Positions 37,607 to 45,844 of a stretch of 64,000 nucleotides of DNA are shown in pieces; position 1 is the first letter of the stretch, and every line of letters starts with the position of its first letter. Position numbers and translations under genes: made by a program. Below the pieces are notes generated by a model, which was given only the letters and a program-made list of their open reading frames with translations, was not told where the DNA came from and made no database searches. Source of the DNA: Amphritea pacifica (GTDB lineage: Bacteria; Pseudomonadota; Gammaproteobacteria; Pseudomonadales; Balneatricaceae); assembly GCF_016924145.1 (NCBI RefSeq), contig NZ_JAFFZO010000020.1:1-64000 (forward strand). The letters are read 5' to 3'.

Positions 37607-38608
37607 ATGTCTTATAAAATTGCGTTAAACTTTGAAGACGGTGTAACTCGTTTTATCGAGTGCAACGAGGGTGAACTGGTTGCTGATGCGGCCTATCGTC
37701 AGCGTGTCAATATTCCACTGGATTGTCGCGATGGTGCCTGTGGAACCTGTAAGTGTCATGCCGAATCAGGCAAATACACGCTGGAAGATTACATCGAAGA
37801 TGCACTGTCTGATGAAGAGGCAGAACAGGGTCAGGTACTTACCTGCCGTATGGTGCCAACTTCCGATTGTGTTGTTTCAGTACCGGTATCTTCTAAAGTA
37901 TGTAAGACCGTTACTGAGACCTATGCGGTTGAGCTGTCTGCGATTAACCGTCACTCAGATACGGCTATCGGATTCTCAGTTAAAGGTGACACGCTGGCTA
38001 ACCTGCATTTTCTCCCAGGCCAGTATGTCAATATTAAAGTACCGGGCAGCGATGAAACCCGTGCTTACTCTTTCAGCTCACTGGTGAGTGACGCACATGA
38101 GGTCTCTTTCCTGATCCGGGTTATTCCTGACGGCCGGATGAGCAGCTACATGCGTGATACGGCTCAGGTGGGCGAGTCTCTTGAGATCTCCGGTCCGTTT
38201 GGCAGTTTCTATCTGCGGGATATGAATCGCCGGGCACTGTTCCTGGCTGGCGGGACCGGTCTGGCACCTTTCACCGCGATGCTTGAAAAGATGCAACGTG
38301 ACGGTCTTGAATACCCGGTACACCTTATCTACGGCGTAACCAACGATATCGATCTGGTTGAGGTCGACCGGCTGGAGCGTCTGGCGGCCGCGCTGCCATT
38401 GTTCAGCTATACCACCTGTGTTGCTTCACCGGAGAGCGAACACCCTGCAAAGGGCTATGTTACCCACTACATCGAAGCCGAGCACCTCAGTGATGGCGAT
38501 GTCGATATCTACCTCTGTGGTCCGCCGCCGATGGTCGATGCGGTTAACCACTATTTCTCAGAAAAAGGCATAACGCCCGCCAGCTTCCATTACGAAAAAT
38601 TTGCCTGA
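37607..38608 (+). CDS. benC: Benzoate 1,2-dioxygenase reductase (electron transfer component)
   Basis: A 333-aa NADH-dependent reductase that passes electrons to BenA. The N-terminal plant-type 2Fe-2S domain has DCRDGACGTCKCH near 40 and a final Cys in VLTCRMVP near 75. The FAD-binding domain has RAYSFSS near 148. The NAD-binding domain has LFLAGGTGLAPF near 210 and YLCGPPPMVDAV near 303. The fused domain order is typical of BenC. It ends 10 bp before benD. Confidence 0.94.
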   Translation: MSYKIALNFEDGVTRFIECNEGELVADAAYRQRVNIPLDCRDGACGTCKCHAESGKYTLEDYIEDALSDEEAEQGQVLTCRMVPTSDCVVSVPVSSKVCKTVTETYAVELSAINRHSDTAIGFSVKGDTLANLHFLPGQYVNIKVPGSDETRAYSFSSLVSDAHEVSFLIRVIPDGRMSSYMRDTAQVGESLEISGPFGSFYLRDMNRRALFLAGGTGLAPFTAMLEKMQRDGLEYPVHLIYGVTNDIDLVEVDRLERLAAALPLFSYTTCVASPESEHPAKGYVTHYIEAEHLSDGDVDIYLCGPPPMVDAVNHYFSEKGITPASFHYEKFA

Positions 38609-38618
38609 GGTTACCTCT

Positions 38619-39404
38619 ATGTCTACACGTCGTTTTGAGGAAAAGGTTGTGGTGGTCACGGGGGCCGCTCAGGGCATTGGCCGTGAAGTGGCATTGAGAG
38701 CCGCCCGTGAAGGTGCGCTGCTGGTGCTGGTTGATTTTTCACCCCTGGTGGAAGAGGTCGCCGCTGAGATTATTGAACAGGGTTTTTCAGCGCCGCTGGT
38801 GGTGCTGGCCAATCTTGAACAGTACGCCGAGTGCTGCAAGGTAATGGATGCTGCCGTGGCTCAATATGGTCGTATCGATAGCCTGATCAACAATGTCGGC
38901 GGCACTATCTGGGCTAAACCCTATGAATACTATGAAGCGGAACAGGTAGAAACTGAGATACGCCGTTCACTGTTTCCGACACTCTGGTGTTGTCATGCGG
39001 TGCTGCCCTTCATGCAGAAACAAGCTTCAGGCTCAATCGTGAATGTCTCATCGATTGCGACAAAAGGACTCAATCGGGTTCCCTATGCCGCCGCCAAAGG
39101 TGGCGTAAACGCTCTCACCGCCTGTCTGGCTTGGGAAAACGGCAACCGTGGTATCCGCGTCAATGCGGTGGCACCCGGTGGCACCGATGTGGGGGAACGG
39201 AAAATCCCGCGCAACAGCCAGCCGATGAGTGATGATGAAAAGGTGTGGTATCAGCAGATTGTTGACCAGACCATTGATTCAACCGTAATGGGGCGTTACT
39301 CCACCCCTGGCGAGCAAGCCAGTGCGATCCTCTTTCTCGCCTCCGATGAAGCCTCGTATATCACCGGGACTATTCTGCCGGTAGGCGGGGGAGATCAGGG
39401 CTGA
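38619..39404 (+). CDS. benD: Benzoate cis-diol dehydrogenase (1,6-dihydroxycyclohexa-2,4-diene-1-carboxylate dehydrogenase)
   Basis: A 261-aa short-chain dehydrogenase that oxidises and decarboxylates the benzoate diol to catechol, with NAD+. The Rossmann motif is VTGAAQGIGREVAL near 12, NNVGG is near 92, and the catalytic VPYAAAKGG (Y-x3-K) is near 152. The start ATG 38619 lies behind TGAGG, ten bases after the benC stop. It is the last gene of benABCD; a strong terminator follows. Confidence 0.93.
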   Translation: MSTRRFEEKVVVVTGAAQGIGREVALRAAREGALLVLVDFSPLVEEVAAEIIEQGFSAPLVVLANLEQYAECCKVMDAAVAQYGRIDSLINNVGGTIWAKPYEYYEAEQVETEIRRSLFPTLWCCHAVLPFMQKQASGSIVNVSSIATKGLNRVPYAAAKGGVNALTACLAWENGNRGIRVNAVAPGGTDVGERKIPRNSQPMSDDEKVWYQQIVDQTIDSTVMGRYSTPGEQASAILFLASDEASYITGTILPVGGGDQG

Positions 39405-39422
39405 TTTGAATTTCACTTAAAA

Positions 39423-39446
39423 GGCAGCCATTCGGCTGCCTTTTTT
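39423..39446 (+). terminator. Intrinsic terminator after benD
   Basis: Stem GGCAGCC/GGCTGCC, 4-nt loop, six T. Confidence 0.85.
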
Positions 39447-39907
39447 ATAATCGGGGAGGCAGCAGGTCTGCTGTTGTCAGATCGCCGCTTCGCGGCTGGC
39501 TAGCTGTTAGAACGTCGCTTCGCGCCTCGCTAGAAAAAGCAAAGAAAAACAGCAGTTGTAGTCATCGACAAGGCTGGGATATAGTTAAATCCGGTGGGTA
39601 ACTGGAGTACCCGTATCGTAGTCTGTGATTTTGATTAGTTGTGTAGTCCGGTCAGGCACTTAAGACAGTTCAGACGGGTTTTCAGGATGAATACCATAAT
39701 CCTTTTTTCTTCTCTGGCAGTCCTTGCCTTCGCATATTTAGCCACATACTCCTGATACCTAAGGCTTCTGCGATACATCTTTTACTCGTTCCTAGAGTTG
39801 TAAGTTCGCAAAGCTTTCAAGCTTGTATGGGTGGGATTGTAAATAGTTATAAGGAACTCAGAACCAACCACCTAATTTATTAGAATTTATCTCCATACGG
39901 GGGGATT
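39447..39907. other. Intergenic stretch with two related short repeats
   Basis: A 460-bp non-coding gap at the border between the ben operon and the accessory region. Two similar segments, GATCGCCGCTTCGCGG (39480-39495) and GAACGTCGCTTCGCGC (39511-39526), both run toward CTAG. They could be remnants of a small repeat or an integron-like site. The rest looks non-coding. Sequence before 39908 includes a GGGGGGAT ribosome site. Confidence 0.4.
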
Positions 39908-41002
39908 ATGGGAAGTCAAAATCAAATTAAATCTAAGTTGCTTGAAATGGAAGGCGGTAAATTTCAACGGCTATGTGATGATTGGTTATACAGAAAAGGA
40001 CTTGAAAATATTAACCCTATTGGGATGATGAAAACTACTGATCGGGTAGTGAAAGGAACCCCTGACTGCTTGTTCATGCAGGAAGATGGGACATATATTT
40101 TTTCCGAATACACTGTTCAACAAGAGCGCCTAGCAAAAAAACTAGAAGATGACATAGGTAAGTGCTTTGACGAGGTTAAAACAGGTATACCCATAGAAAA
40201 AATAAGTGGAATTATTATTTGCTACTTAGGGAAACTTACAACCAAAGAAATTAATAGTCTTAGAAGTATCTGCTATGACAGGGGTATCATGTTAACTCTT
40301 AACGGCCTCGACTCCATTTCGTTAAGCATTAAAAACTCCTATCCAGTTCTTTCTGAAACATACTTAGGTTTACCATTAGACACAGGGCAATTACTAAGCG
40401 TTGAAGACTTTATCGATCGGTATGGAAAAAGTAACTTCACAACGTCTATTGATAATGAATTGTTATTTTGTGATGACCTTCTAAGCAGCGCTACTAAAAC
40501 ACTAGAAACTGAAAATTTTTTACTCGTCTCTGGTGCCGCAGGGCTAGGAAAAACATTATTCTCTGTGACCTTAGCAAAGAAGTTTCAACGTGAGAATAGT
40601 AATCTGATTGTAATTTGTCTTTTTGATAAAGGCGCAGACCTAATCAGAGATATAACGGCCATGTTTAGCGAGCCTGGAGATTATTTAATTTTTGTGGATG
40701 ACGCTAATAGGCTGGATAATAGGCTTGACTATCTTCTCCATTATCTTAACGAGAATGATGAATACAGAACCTTTCGTATAATTGCTACTGTTAGAGATTA
40801 TGCCCGCACCTCCGTTATAGAAAAAGTTAACAAATATACTGAACTTCATGAACAAGTTATGGTGCCATTAACGGACGATCAGATTAAAGAGCTATCAGAA
40901 ACCATCTTTGGTATTAAAAATGGAGAATATCAAAAAAGAATACAGGAAGTGTCTTGTGGCAATCCGCGTTTGGCTGTTATGGCATCAAAGGTTGAACATT
41001 AA
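39908..41002 (+). CDS. Truncated STAND-type NTPase with N-terminal nuclease-like domain
   Basis: A 364-aa protein that looks like the first part of a larger one. Residues about 15-90 resemble a PD-(D/E)xK-type fold (GTPDCLFMQEDGTYIFSEYT), but Lys is not in the expected place, so activity is doubtful. The NTPase domain has Walker A SGAAGLGKT near 208 and Walker B YLIFVDDANRLD near 258, then VRDYAR (sensor-like) near 297. The end, NPRLAVMASKVE, is where STAND proteins usually go on to a long repeat sensor domain. Here the TAA stop is created by an inserted inverted-repeat element at 41001. Avs-like defence NTPases have similar architecture. Codon use is AT-rich and unlike the neighbours. Likely a non-functional remnant. 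Confidence 0.65.
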   Translation: MGSQNQIKSKLLEMEGGKFQRLCDDWLYRKGLENINPIGMMKTTDRVVKGTPDCLFMQEDGTYIFSEYTVQQERLAKKLEDDIGKCFDEVKTGIPIEKISGIIICYLGKLTTKEINSLRSICYDRGIMLTLNGLDSISLSIKNSYPVLSETYLGLPLDTGQLLSVEDFIDRYGKSNFTTSIDNELLFCDDLLSSATKTLETENFLLVSGAAGLGKTLFSVTLAKKFQRENSNLIVICLFDKGADLIRDITAMFSEPGDYLIFVDDANRLDNRLDYLLHYLNENDEYRTFRIIATVRDYARTSVIEKVNKYTELHEQVMVPLTDDQIKELSETIFGIKNGEYQKRIQEVSCGNPRLAVMASKVEH

Positions 41003-41090
41003 GGGGTCAAAGCCCTTTTACGGAATAGTTGGACAGGTAAAGCGGGGATGCCCAAAAAGAGCGATTGATTGAAAAGGGCTTTGACCCCTT
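41001..41090. mobile_element. Small inverted-repeat element (90 bp) that ends the NTPase gene
   Basis: Perfect 19-bp inverted arms, AAGGGGTCAAAGCCCTTTT at 41001-41019 and its reverse complement at 41072-41090, enclose 52 bp. The arms resemble the GGGGTCA-type REP/MITE-like elements often mobilised by REP-associated tyrosine transposases. No transposase is in the window. The T at 41000 plus AA of the element make the stop codon of the NTPase gene. Confidence 0.75.
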
Positions 41091-41169
41091 TAATACTTCG
41101 CTCTTTTTACCATAAAATTTACTCCACTACACTGGTCCACTGACCAAGGCGTTAAGAGTCATTCCAGGA

Positions 41170-41538
41170 ATGAAGATCGCACTAGGATACATAGGACTTC
41201 CAATATTGTTGGCACTAGCTGTAGCAGTTTACTCATTGACTAACGGCCGGGAAATATCGGAAGTTCTTATTCAGTTTATTTATGGGGGCCTATTTTACTG
41301 TGCACCATTCTTTGTTTTTGCTTTGTTGCATATCTTGCTTAAGCTTCCCAGAATAGTGGCACATTCGGGTTATATTGCGGCCAGCTTGTCCCTGGTTGCA
41401 ATTACTTCAGTATGGCTGTTGCCCCCTGATCCCTCGGGACTGCCAATGCAATGGATGGCATATTGGCCACTGTCGGCAATTTTAATTGTAATTTTTGTCG
41501 GGGTTTCGTTTGCTTACCGAAAGTTCAGTAACTCTTAA
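41170..41538 (+). CDS. Small hypothetical membrane protein, 122 aa
   Basis: Four likely membrane helices (residues about 5-22, 38-57, 65-84, 95-115) with short polar loops and a basic C-terminus. No family recognised. ATG 41170 is preceded by GGCGTTAAG at 41148-41156, which looks like the right end of an integron attC site. The stop codon runs straight into TAACAAACGGC, a typical cassette end. It may be a gene-cassette remnant, but no integron integrase is seen. Confidence 0.5.
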   Translation: MKIALGYIGLPILLALAVAVYSLTNGREISEVLIQFIYGGLFYCAPFFVFALLHILLKLPRIVAHSGYIAASLSLVAITSVWLLPPDPSGLPMQWMAYWPLSAILIVIFVGVSFAYRKFSNS

Positions 41539-41620
41539 CAAACGGCTGTTATCGCCCCTGCGGGGCTGGGACAGTCTTTACGCTGCTTCGCAGCTTCAAT
41601 CCTGCCCTAGGCTTGATAAA
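41536..41620. other. Possible attC-like (integron cassette) site
   Basis: TAACAAACGGCTG immediately at the stop of the membrane-protein gene is followed by GGGACAG, a GCTGCTTCGCAGC hairpin, and CTGCCCTAGG. The order resembles a short cassette recombination site (core, L box, stem-loop, L' box), but a clean closing GTTAR core is missing. Weak. Confidence 0.25.
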
Positions 41621-41751
41621 GGGGACAGATTGAATTTTGCAGGGATAAGGAAATAGGGGTTAGCTCTTGTGCAAAACTCAAGGCCTGACCTTTATAACTG
41701 CTACGAGATTCAGCAGGTAATAATGTCAAAGGTTGTAAATTCAGTCGATGC

Positions 41752-41834
41752 TACATAACCAGCGCAGGCATAGCGACGTTCTTTACATTGCGCCTTCGGC
41801 TCCATTCCAAGCGCGCATGCTGCAAGCGCTATAT
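41752..41834. repeat. Imperfect inverted repeat, cassette-site-like
   Basis: CATAACCAGCGCAGGCAT at the left and GCATGCTGCAAGCGCTATATG at the right are partial reverse complements around a CGCCTTCGGC loop region. Such long imperfect palindromes are typical of attC sites or of REP-like elements. No gene is linked to it. The 468-bp gap 41539-42006 otherwise has no gene. Confidence 0.3.
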
Positions 41835-41940
41835 GGCCTTTCGAGTTTTGGCATGAATTAGAGTGCCACTACAATCCTCTGTGAGAATTCCTGTCAAAGT
41901 GCGTTGCGGCATCGTTGAAAGTAATAAGCGCCACGGTAAA

Positions 41941-41973
41941 GTTCTCAGGCCATAAGGACTATGGCCTGAGAAC
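41941..41973 (-). terminator. Hairpin at the end of the ligAB operon
   Basis: A 14-bp perfect stem GTTCTCAGGCCATA/TATGGCCTGAGAAC with a 5-nt loop lies 34 bp after the ligB stop. There is only a short T-run (TTT) on the minus strand, so termination may be partial or the hairpin may stabilise the mRNA. Confidence 0.55.
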
Positions 41974-42006
41974 AACACAAAAGTGACGTGTTAACCGTGA
42001 GACCGG

Positions 42007-43253
<1,247 letters not shown>

Positions 43254-43706
43254 TATATTTTTCTCATTTTCCACAGCTATAGAACGTGCATCGCTTCCCG
43301 AAGTCAGTCACAGAGTTAAACGATGAATGGAAATAGTATAGGGGATCGATCAGGCTAACCCAATCGACGGGAGGCTGTATACGGCTTGTCAAGCATTCAA
43401 TTTTTGCGTGCTGCTATAAGTAATCAGCTTTGTTTGAACCATCCCTTCATATTTTCCTGTTTCTGATATAACACCGAGTAGCTTAGCAGCCCGATAACCC
43501 CCCTCCCAGAAGGCGGCCCCAATACCCAGATAGCTCATCCCTGACGCAGTGACGACAAAGGTGATTAGATAGGTCACTTGTGTAGCCTCTGACAATATGA
43601 AAATACTCAATTTCTACAAATTATTACTGACCTTCAGAGCGCAGCTTAGTAGTATCATGGTTAACAGCCTGATAATTAAGCAACGCAGTTGTGCTTCGAG
43701 GGAACG
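43254..43706. other. Region between ligA and the HsdR/HsdS remnant
   Basis: A 450-bp gap holding the divergent promoters. A minus-strand frame at 43610-43389 (73 codons, TTG start) encodes a hydrophobic stretch FVVTASGMSYLGIGAAFWEGG and has no good ribosome site. It may be a remnant of a membrane protein, but I do not call it a gene. Confidence 0.35.
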
Positions 43707-44081
43707 ATGGCTTTGATGACACCTGAAACACCACAGAACAACTTTGCCTTCCTGGCAGAGTATGATCCGATCTTTCAACAGTTGGCGAATGCAGCAGAAA
43801 GGTCATTTTCCAGCGACCCCAACACCACGCTTATCAAACTTCGTCAGCTTGGGGAAGCGCTTGCGAGGGTGAAAGATGCCCAGTCTCGGGTTAATAACCT
43901 CACTCAGTCGATCCTCGCCAAAGCTTTCCGCGGCGAACTCACCGCCGACTGGCGCGCACAGAACCCCGATCTTATTAGTGGGGACAGCAGCGCCGAAGCT
44001 CTGCTTGAAAAAATAAAATCTGAGCGAGAAGTGCTAGAATCGACTAAAAAAGCAGTTAAGCGTAAGAAGGCAAAGGTATGA
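43707..44081 (+). pseudogene. Fused remnant of type I restriction subunits HsdR (N-end) and HsdS (C-end)
   Basis: A 124-residue frame. Residues 1-52 are the N-terminus of a type I restriction endonuclease R subunit ([20 protein letters not shown], then [17 protein letters not shown]). Residues 53 onward are the C-terminus of a specificity subunit ([20 protein letters not shown], then [14 protein letters not shown]), with a Lys-rich tail. The join is in frame at [12 protein letters not shown]. The parent order was probably hsdR-hsdM-hsdS, and a deletion of several kb removed the nuclease, methylase and recognition domains. ATG 43707 follows CGAGGGA. It overlaps the next gene by 4 bp. No restriction or methylation activity is expected. 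Confidence 0.8.
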
Positions 44082-45169
44082 AGCCCGTTAACGACAGTGA
44101 CCAGCTCAGCGAGATAGTGATCGACGGCTATAAATCCATTGAGCATTGCAAGATTGAGATGGGGTGTTTAAATGTTTTGATTGGTGCCAATGGCGCGGGT
44201 AAATCAAACTTTATCAGCTTCTTCCGTTTGATCGCGACACTTCTTGATCATCGCTTACAGTCTTTGGTAGGTAAAGCCGGAGGCCCAGACGCTGTACTCC
44301 ATTTTGGACGAAAAAAAACAGAGGCGCTTAATGCAGAGCTCTACTTCGGTAATAACGGTTATAAGTTTGCCTTAGAGCCGACAAATGATAACCGGATGAT
44401 GTTTCAGCGAGAGGCTCTGTGGTGGAATATGAGTGGTGATAAAGGTGTTAGCTCAGGACATTTTGAGTCCCAAGCAGACCAGCACCGCTCAGGGATAACA
44501 CAGTATACATTACCGATCATGCGGCGTTGGCGTGTCTATCACTTCCATGATACGAGTGACAGTGCCAGAGTGAAGCAATCCCATCGTATCAACGATAACG
44601 ATTATCTGCGTGAGGATGGTGGTAATCTTGCCGCTTTTCTCTTCCGCTTAAAGAAGAATCATGTAAACCATTACAAACGAATAGTGAAAACTATTCAGAT
44701 GGTGGCTCCTTTCTTTGGTGAGTTTTATCTGCGGCCAAGTCCAGATAATGAAGACTATATCCAGCTGGAGTGGACAGAGAAAGAGCAGGATGTCCCGTTC
44801 AAAGCGAGTGAGCTTTCTGATGGAACGTTGCGGTTTATTTTACTGGCAACCGTTATGCTGCAACCTGAAGAGTATATGCCCAGCGCCATTATTGTTGATG
44901 AGCCGGAACTGGGGCTTCATCCTTATGCTATTAATGTGTTGGCTGAACTCATTAAAAGTGCCAGTCATCAACATCAGCTTATTATCTCGACGCAATCGGT
45001 AGAACTGGTAAATCAGTTTGATGCTGAAGATCTGATTGTGGTTGATAAGCAGAATGGAGCGTCTACTTTTAAACGCCTGAATACCGGCGATTTAAGTGAG
45101 TGGTTAGAAGATTACAGCCTGGGAGAGCTCTGGAAGAAAAACTTATTGGGGGGGAGACCTCAGCGATGA
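44078..45169 (+). CDS. ABC-type/AAA ATPase of the RecF-OLD-like group
   Basis: A 363-aa ATPase with Walker [11 protein letters not shown] near 36, signature LSDGTLRF near 247, and Walker [13 protein letters not shown] near 272, then ISTQSVELV near 302 (the H-loop His is replaced by Gln/Ser). This is the AAA_21/SMC-like type found in phage defence genes. Its start overlaps the HsdR/S remnant stop (ATGA), and its stop overlaps the DUF4276 gene (ATGA). The three are therefore translationally coupled. ATPase plus Toprim-like partner pairs occur in PARIS-, AbiL- and OLD-type defence. The exact system is not identified. Confidence 0.85.
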   Translation: MKPVNDSDQLSEIVIDGYKSIEHCKIEMGCLNVLIGANGAGKSNFISFFRLIATLLDHRLQSLVGKAGGPDAVLHFGRKKTEALNAELYFGNNGYKFALEPTNDNRMMFQREALWWNMSGDKGVSSGHFESQADQHRSGITQYTLPIMRRWRVYHFHDTSDSARVKQSHRINDNDYLREDGGNLAAFLFRLKKNHVNHYKRIVKTIQMVAPFFGEFYLRPSPDNEDYIQLEWTEKEQDVPFKASELSDGTLRFILLATVMLQPEEYMPSAIIVDEPELGLHPYAINVLAELIKSASHQHQLIISTQSVELVNQFDAEDLIVVDKQNGASTFKRLNTGDLSEWLEDYSLGELWKKNLLGGRPQR

Positions 45170-45807
45170 CCAGAGTATACGTCTTTGTTGAAGGTCAAAC
45201 GGAAGAAACCTTCGTTCGTGATGTGCTCGGGCCTTATTTCGAGCGTCAACGTATTTGGTTAACCCCTATACTTGCAGAAACCAGCCCCGGTTATAAAGGT
45301 GGGATTGTTAGCTATGGTAAGGTTAAGAATCAGGTTACCCGCTTATGCAGAAAGGATAAAAATGCCTGGGTCACGACTCTGATTGACTACTATGGATTAC
45401 CAACCGATTTCCCTCAATTCGCTCAGGGAAATGTTAGCGCAGTACAAAGGGTTCAGCATCTTGAGCAAGCATTAGCACAGGATATTAGTGAGAGAAATTT
45501 TTTACCCTATCTTGCTTTGCATGAGTTTGAAGCTTTGCTTTTTTGTGATCCTGCACAATTTCATGAGTGGTTTGATGATGAAAGAGCGGTCGCTGTTTTA
45601 GAGACGGTGAAAGCGTCTTATGGCAATCCTGAAGAGATAAATGATAGTCCTCAAACCGCCCCGTCAAAGCGGATTCTCGCGGCCATTCCCGCCTATAAGA
45701 AAACACTTCATGGACCAATGATAGCGAATGAGATAGGCATTGATGCTATGCGTGACCAATGCCCGCATTTTAATGACTGGATTAAGTCCATCGAGTCGCT
45801 TGCATAA
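45166..45807 (+). CDS. DUF4276-family protein (Toprim-like)
   Basis: A 213-aa protein beginning [20 protein letters not shown], the hallmark of DUF4276, with TLIDYYGLPTDFP near 65 and YLALHEFEALLFC near 115. The family is thought to have a Toprim-related fold, with the first Glu and the Asp in LIDYYG as metal-site candidates. It almost always follows an ATPase like the one here, so the pair probably forms an effector complex. ATG 45166 lies inside the ATPase stop. No membrane segment. The function as a defence effector is inference. Confidence 0.85.
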   Translation: MTRVYVFVEGQTEETFVRDVLGPYFERQRIWLTPILAETSPGYKGGIVSYGKVKNQVTRLCRKDKNAWVTTLIDYYGLPTDFPQFAQGNVSAVQRVQHLEQALAQDISERNFLPYLALHEFEALLFCDPAQFHEWFDDERAVAVLETVKASYGNPEEINDSPQTAPSKRILAAIPAYKKTLHGPMIANEIGIDAMRDQCPHFNDWIKSIESLA

Positions 45808-45844
45808 GTGTTTTTATTGATGAGATAACCATGGATAGGTAATT

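Noticed and set aside
39687-39755. 22-codon hydrophobic peptide (MNTIILFSSL...) in the gap after benD
   Set aside because: Too short, ribosome site too close to the ATG, and no conservation can be shown.
43389-43610. 73-codon minus-strand frame between ligA and the Hsd remnant
   Set aside because: TTG start, poor ribosome site and no recognised family; kept only as a possible relic.
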